From Bacillota bacterium (GTDB lineage: Bacteria; Bacillota; Desulfotomaculia; Desulfotomaculales; JAJYZD01), in contig JAJYZD010000008.1 of NCBI GenBank assembly GCA_021800315.1, positions 1 through 31,075 of the forward strand: a stretch of 31,075 nucleotides of DNA, given 5' to 3'. A program made the position numbers and the translations under genes. Each line of letters begins with the position of its first letter. Position 1 is the first letter of the stretch. The notes under the pieces are model-generated. The model was not told where the DNA came from and made no database searches. It worked only from the letters and a program-made list of their open reading frames with translations. Shown one piece after another: positions 31,054-31,075 of the stretch.

Positions 31054-31075
31054 TGTCGAAGGGCGCCGAAAATCT

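Noticed and set aside
1..31075. CRISPR array, intact insertion sequence or prophage
   Set aside because: No regularly spaced repeats and no transposase, integrase or phage structural gene were seen; the holin-like gene alone is not evidence of a prophage.

Overview
The window is mostly GC-rich (roughly 60% by eye). It reads like a chromosome segment of a Gram-positive, probably spore-forming and anaerobic Firmicute of the Desulfotomaculum/Pelotomaculum type. The pointers are a yhbD-bactofilin cluster of the Bacillus kind, an EndoAI/EndoA-type mazEF pair, a B. subtilis-type glutamine synthetase beside a second type, an ANTAR regulator whose own leader is an attenuator, purine-rich Shine-Dalgarno sites and frequent TTG/GTG starts. 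The taxon is inference; no rRNA or marker operon is present.

Layout. 1-262: a leftward promoter with a palindromic operator, then a tRNA-Thr(CGU) gene. 263-1668: a gene-poor, AT-richer tract with one 34-codon membrane micro-ORF and scraps of genes. 1669-4438 (minus): yhbD, two tandem bactofilins and a methyltransferase pseudogene, headed by a promoter/operator at 4466-4492. 4642-7082 (plus): a leaderless sedolisin-type peptidase, an LLH-type holin-like protein and a metallo-beta-lactamase-fold hydrolase. 7114-7212: a 99-bp inverted-repeat element. 7250-9728 (minus): a glutaredoxin and a class B penicillin-binding protein with two PASTA domains. 10030-12777 (plus): a UPF0182 membrane protein; the divergent 5' ends of it and of the PBP lie in an AT-rich block. 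12855-14699 (minus): asparagine synthetase.

14958-25372 (plus) is the core of the window, a nitrogen-assimilation cluster: an ANTAR-domain response regulator, two class I glutamine synthetases of different subfamilies, and both glutamate synthase subunits. The leaders of the ANTAR gene and of the first glnA each hold the layout expected of an ANTAR-responsive attenuator: a promoter, two small hairpins with A/G-bearing loops about seven bases apart, and a terminator whose 5' arm overlaps the second hairpin. This suggests a regulator that antiterminates its own transcript and the glutamine synthetase transcript. The synthetase has Phe where related enzymes carry the adenylylated Tyr, which fits control at the RNA level. 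Asparagine synthetase, glutamine synthetase and GOGAT together handle amide and amino nitrogen.

25430-28435: dihydrolipoyl dehydrogenase, lipoyl synthase and an acetolactate-synthase regulatory subunit without its catalytic partner. 28452-29150: mazE-mazF with a promoter element and a terminator. 29272-30968: a class I amidotransferase of the gamma-glutamyl-GABA hydrolase type, a small Cys-rich protein and a stand-alone ThiD2-like domain ending in a terminator. The last 90 bases form a large nested hairpin of unknown role. I saw no CRISPR array, intact transposase, rRNA or replication origin.
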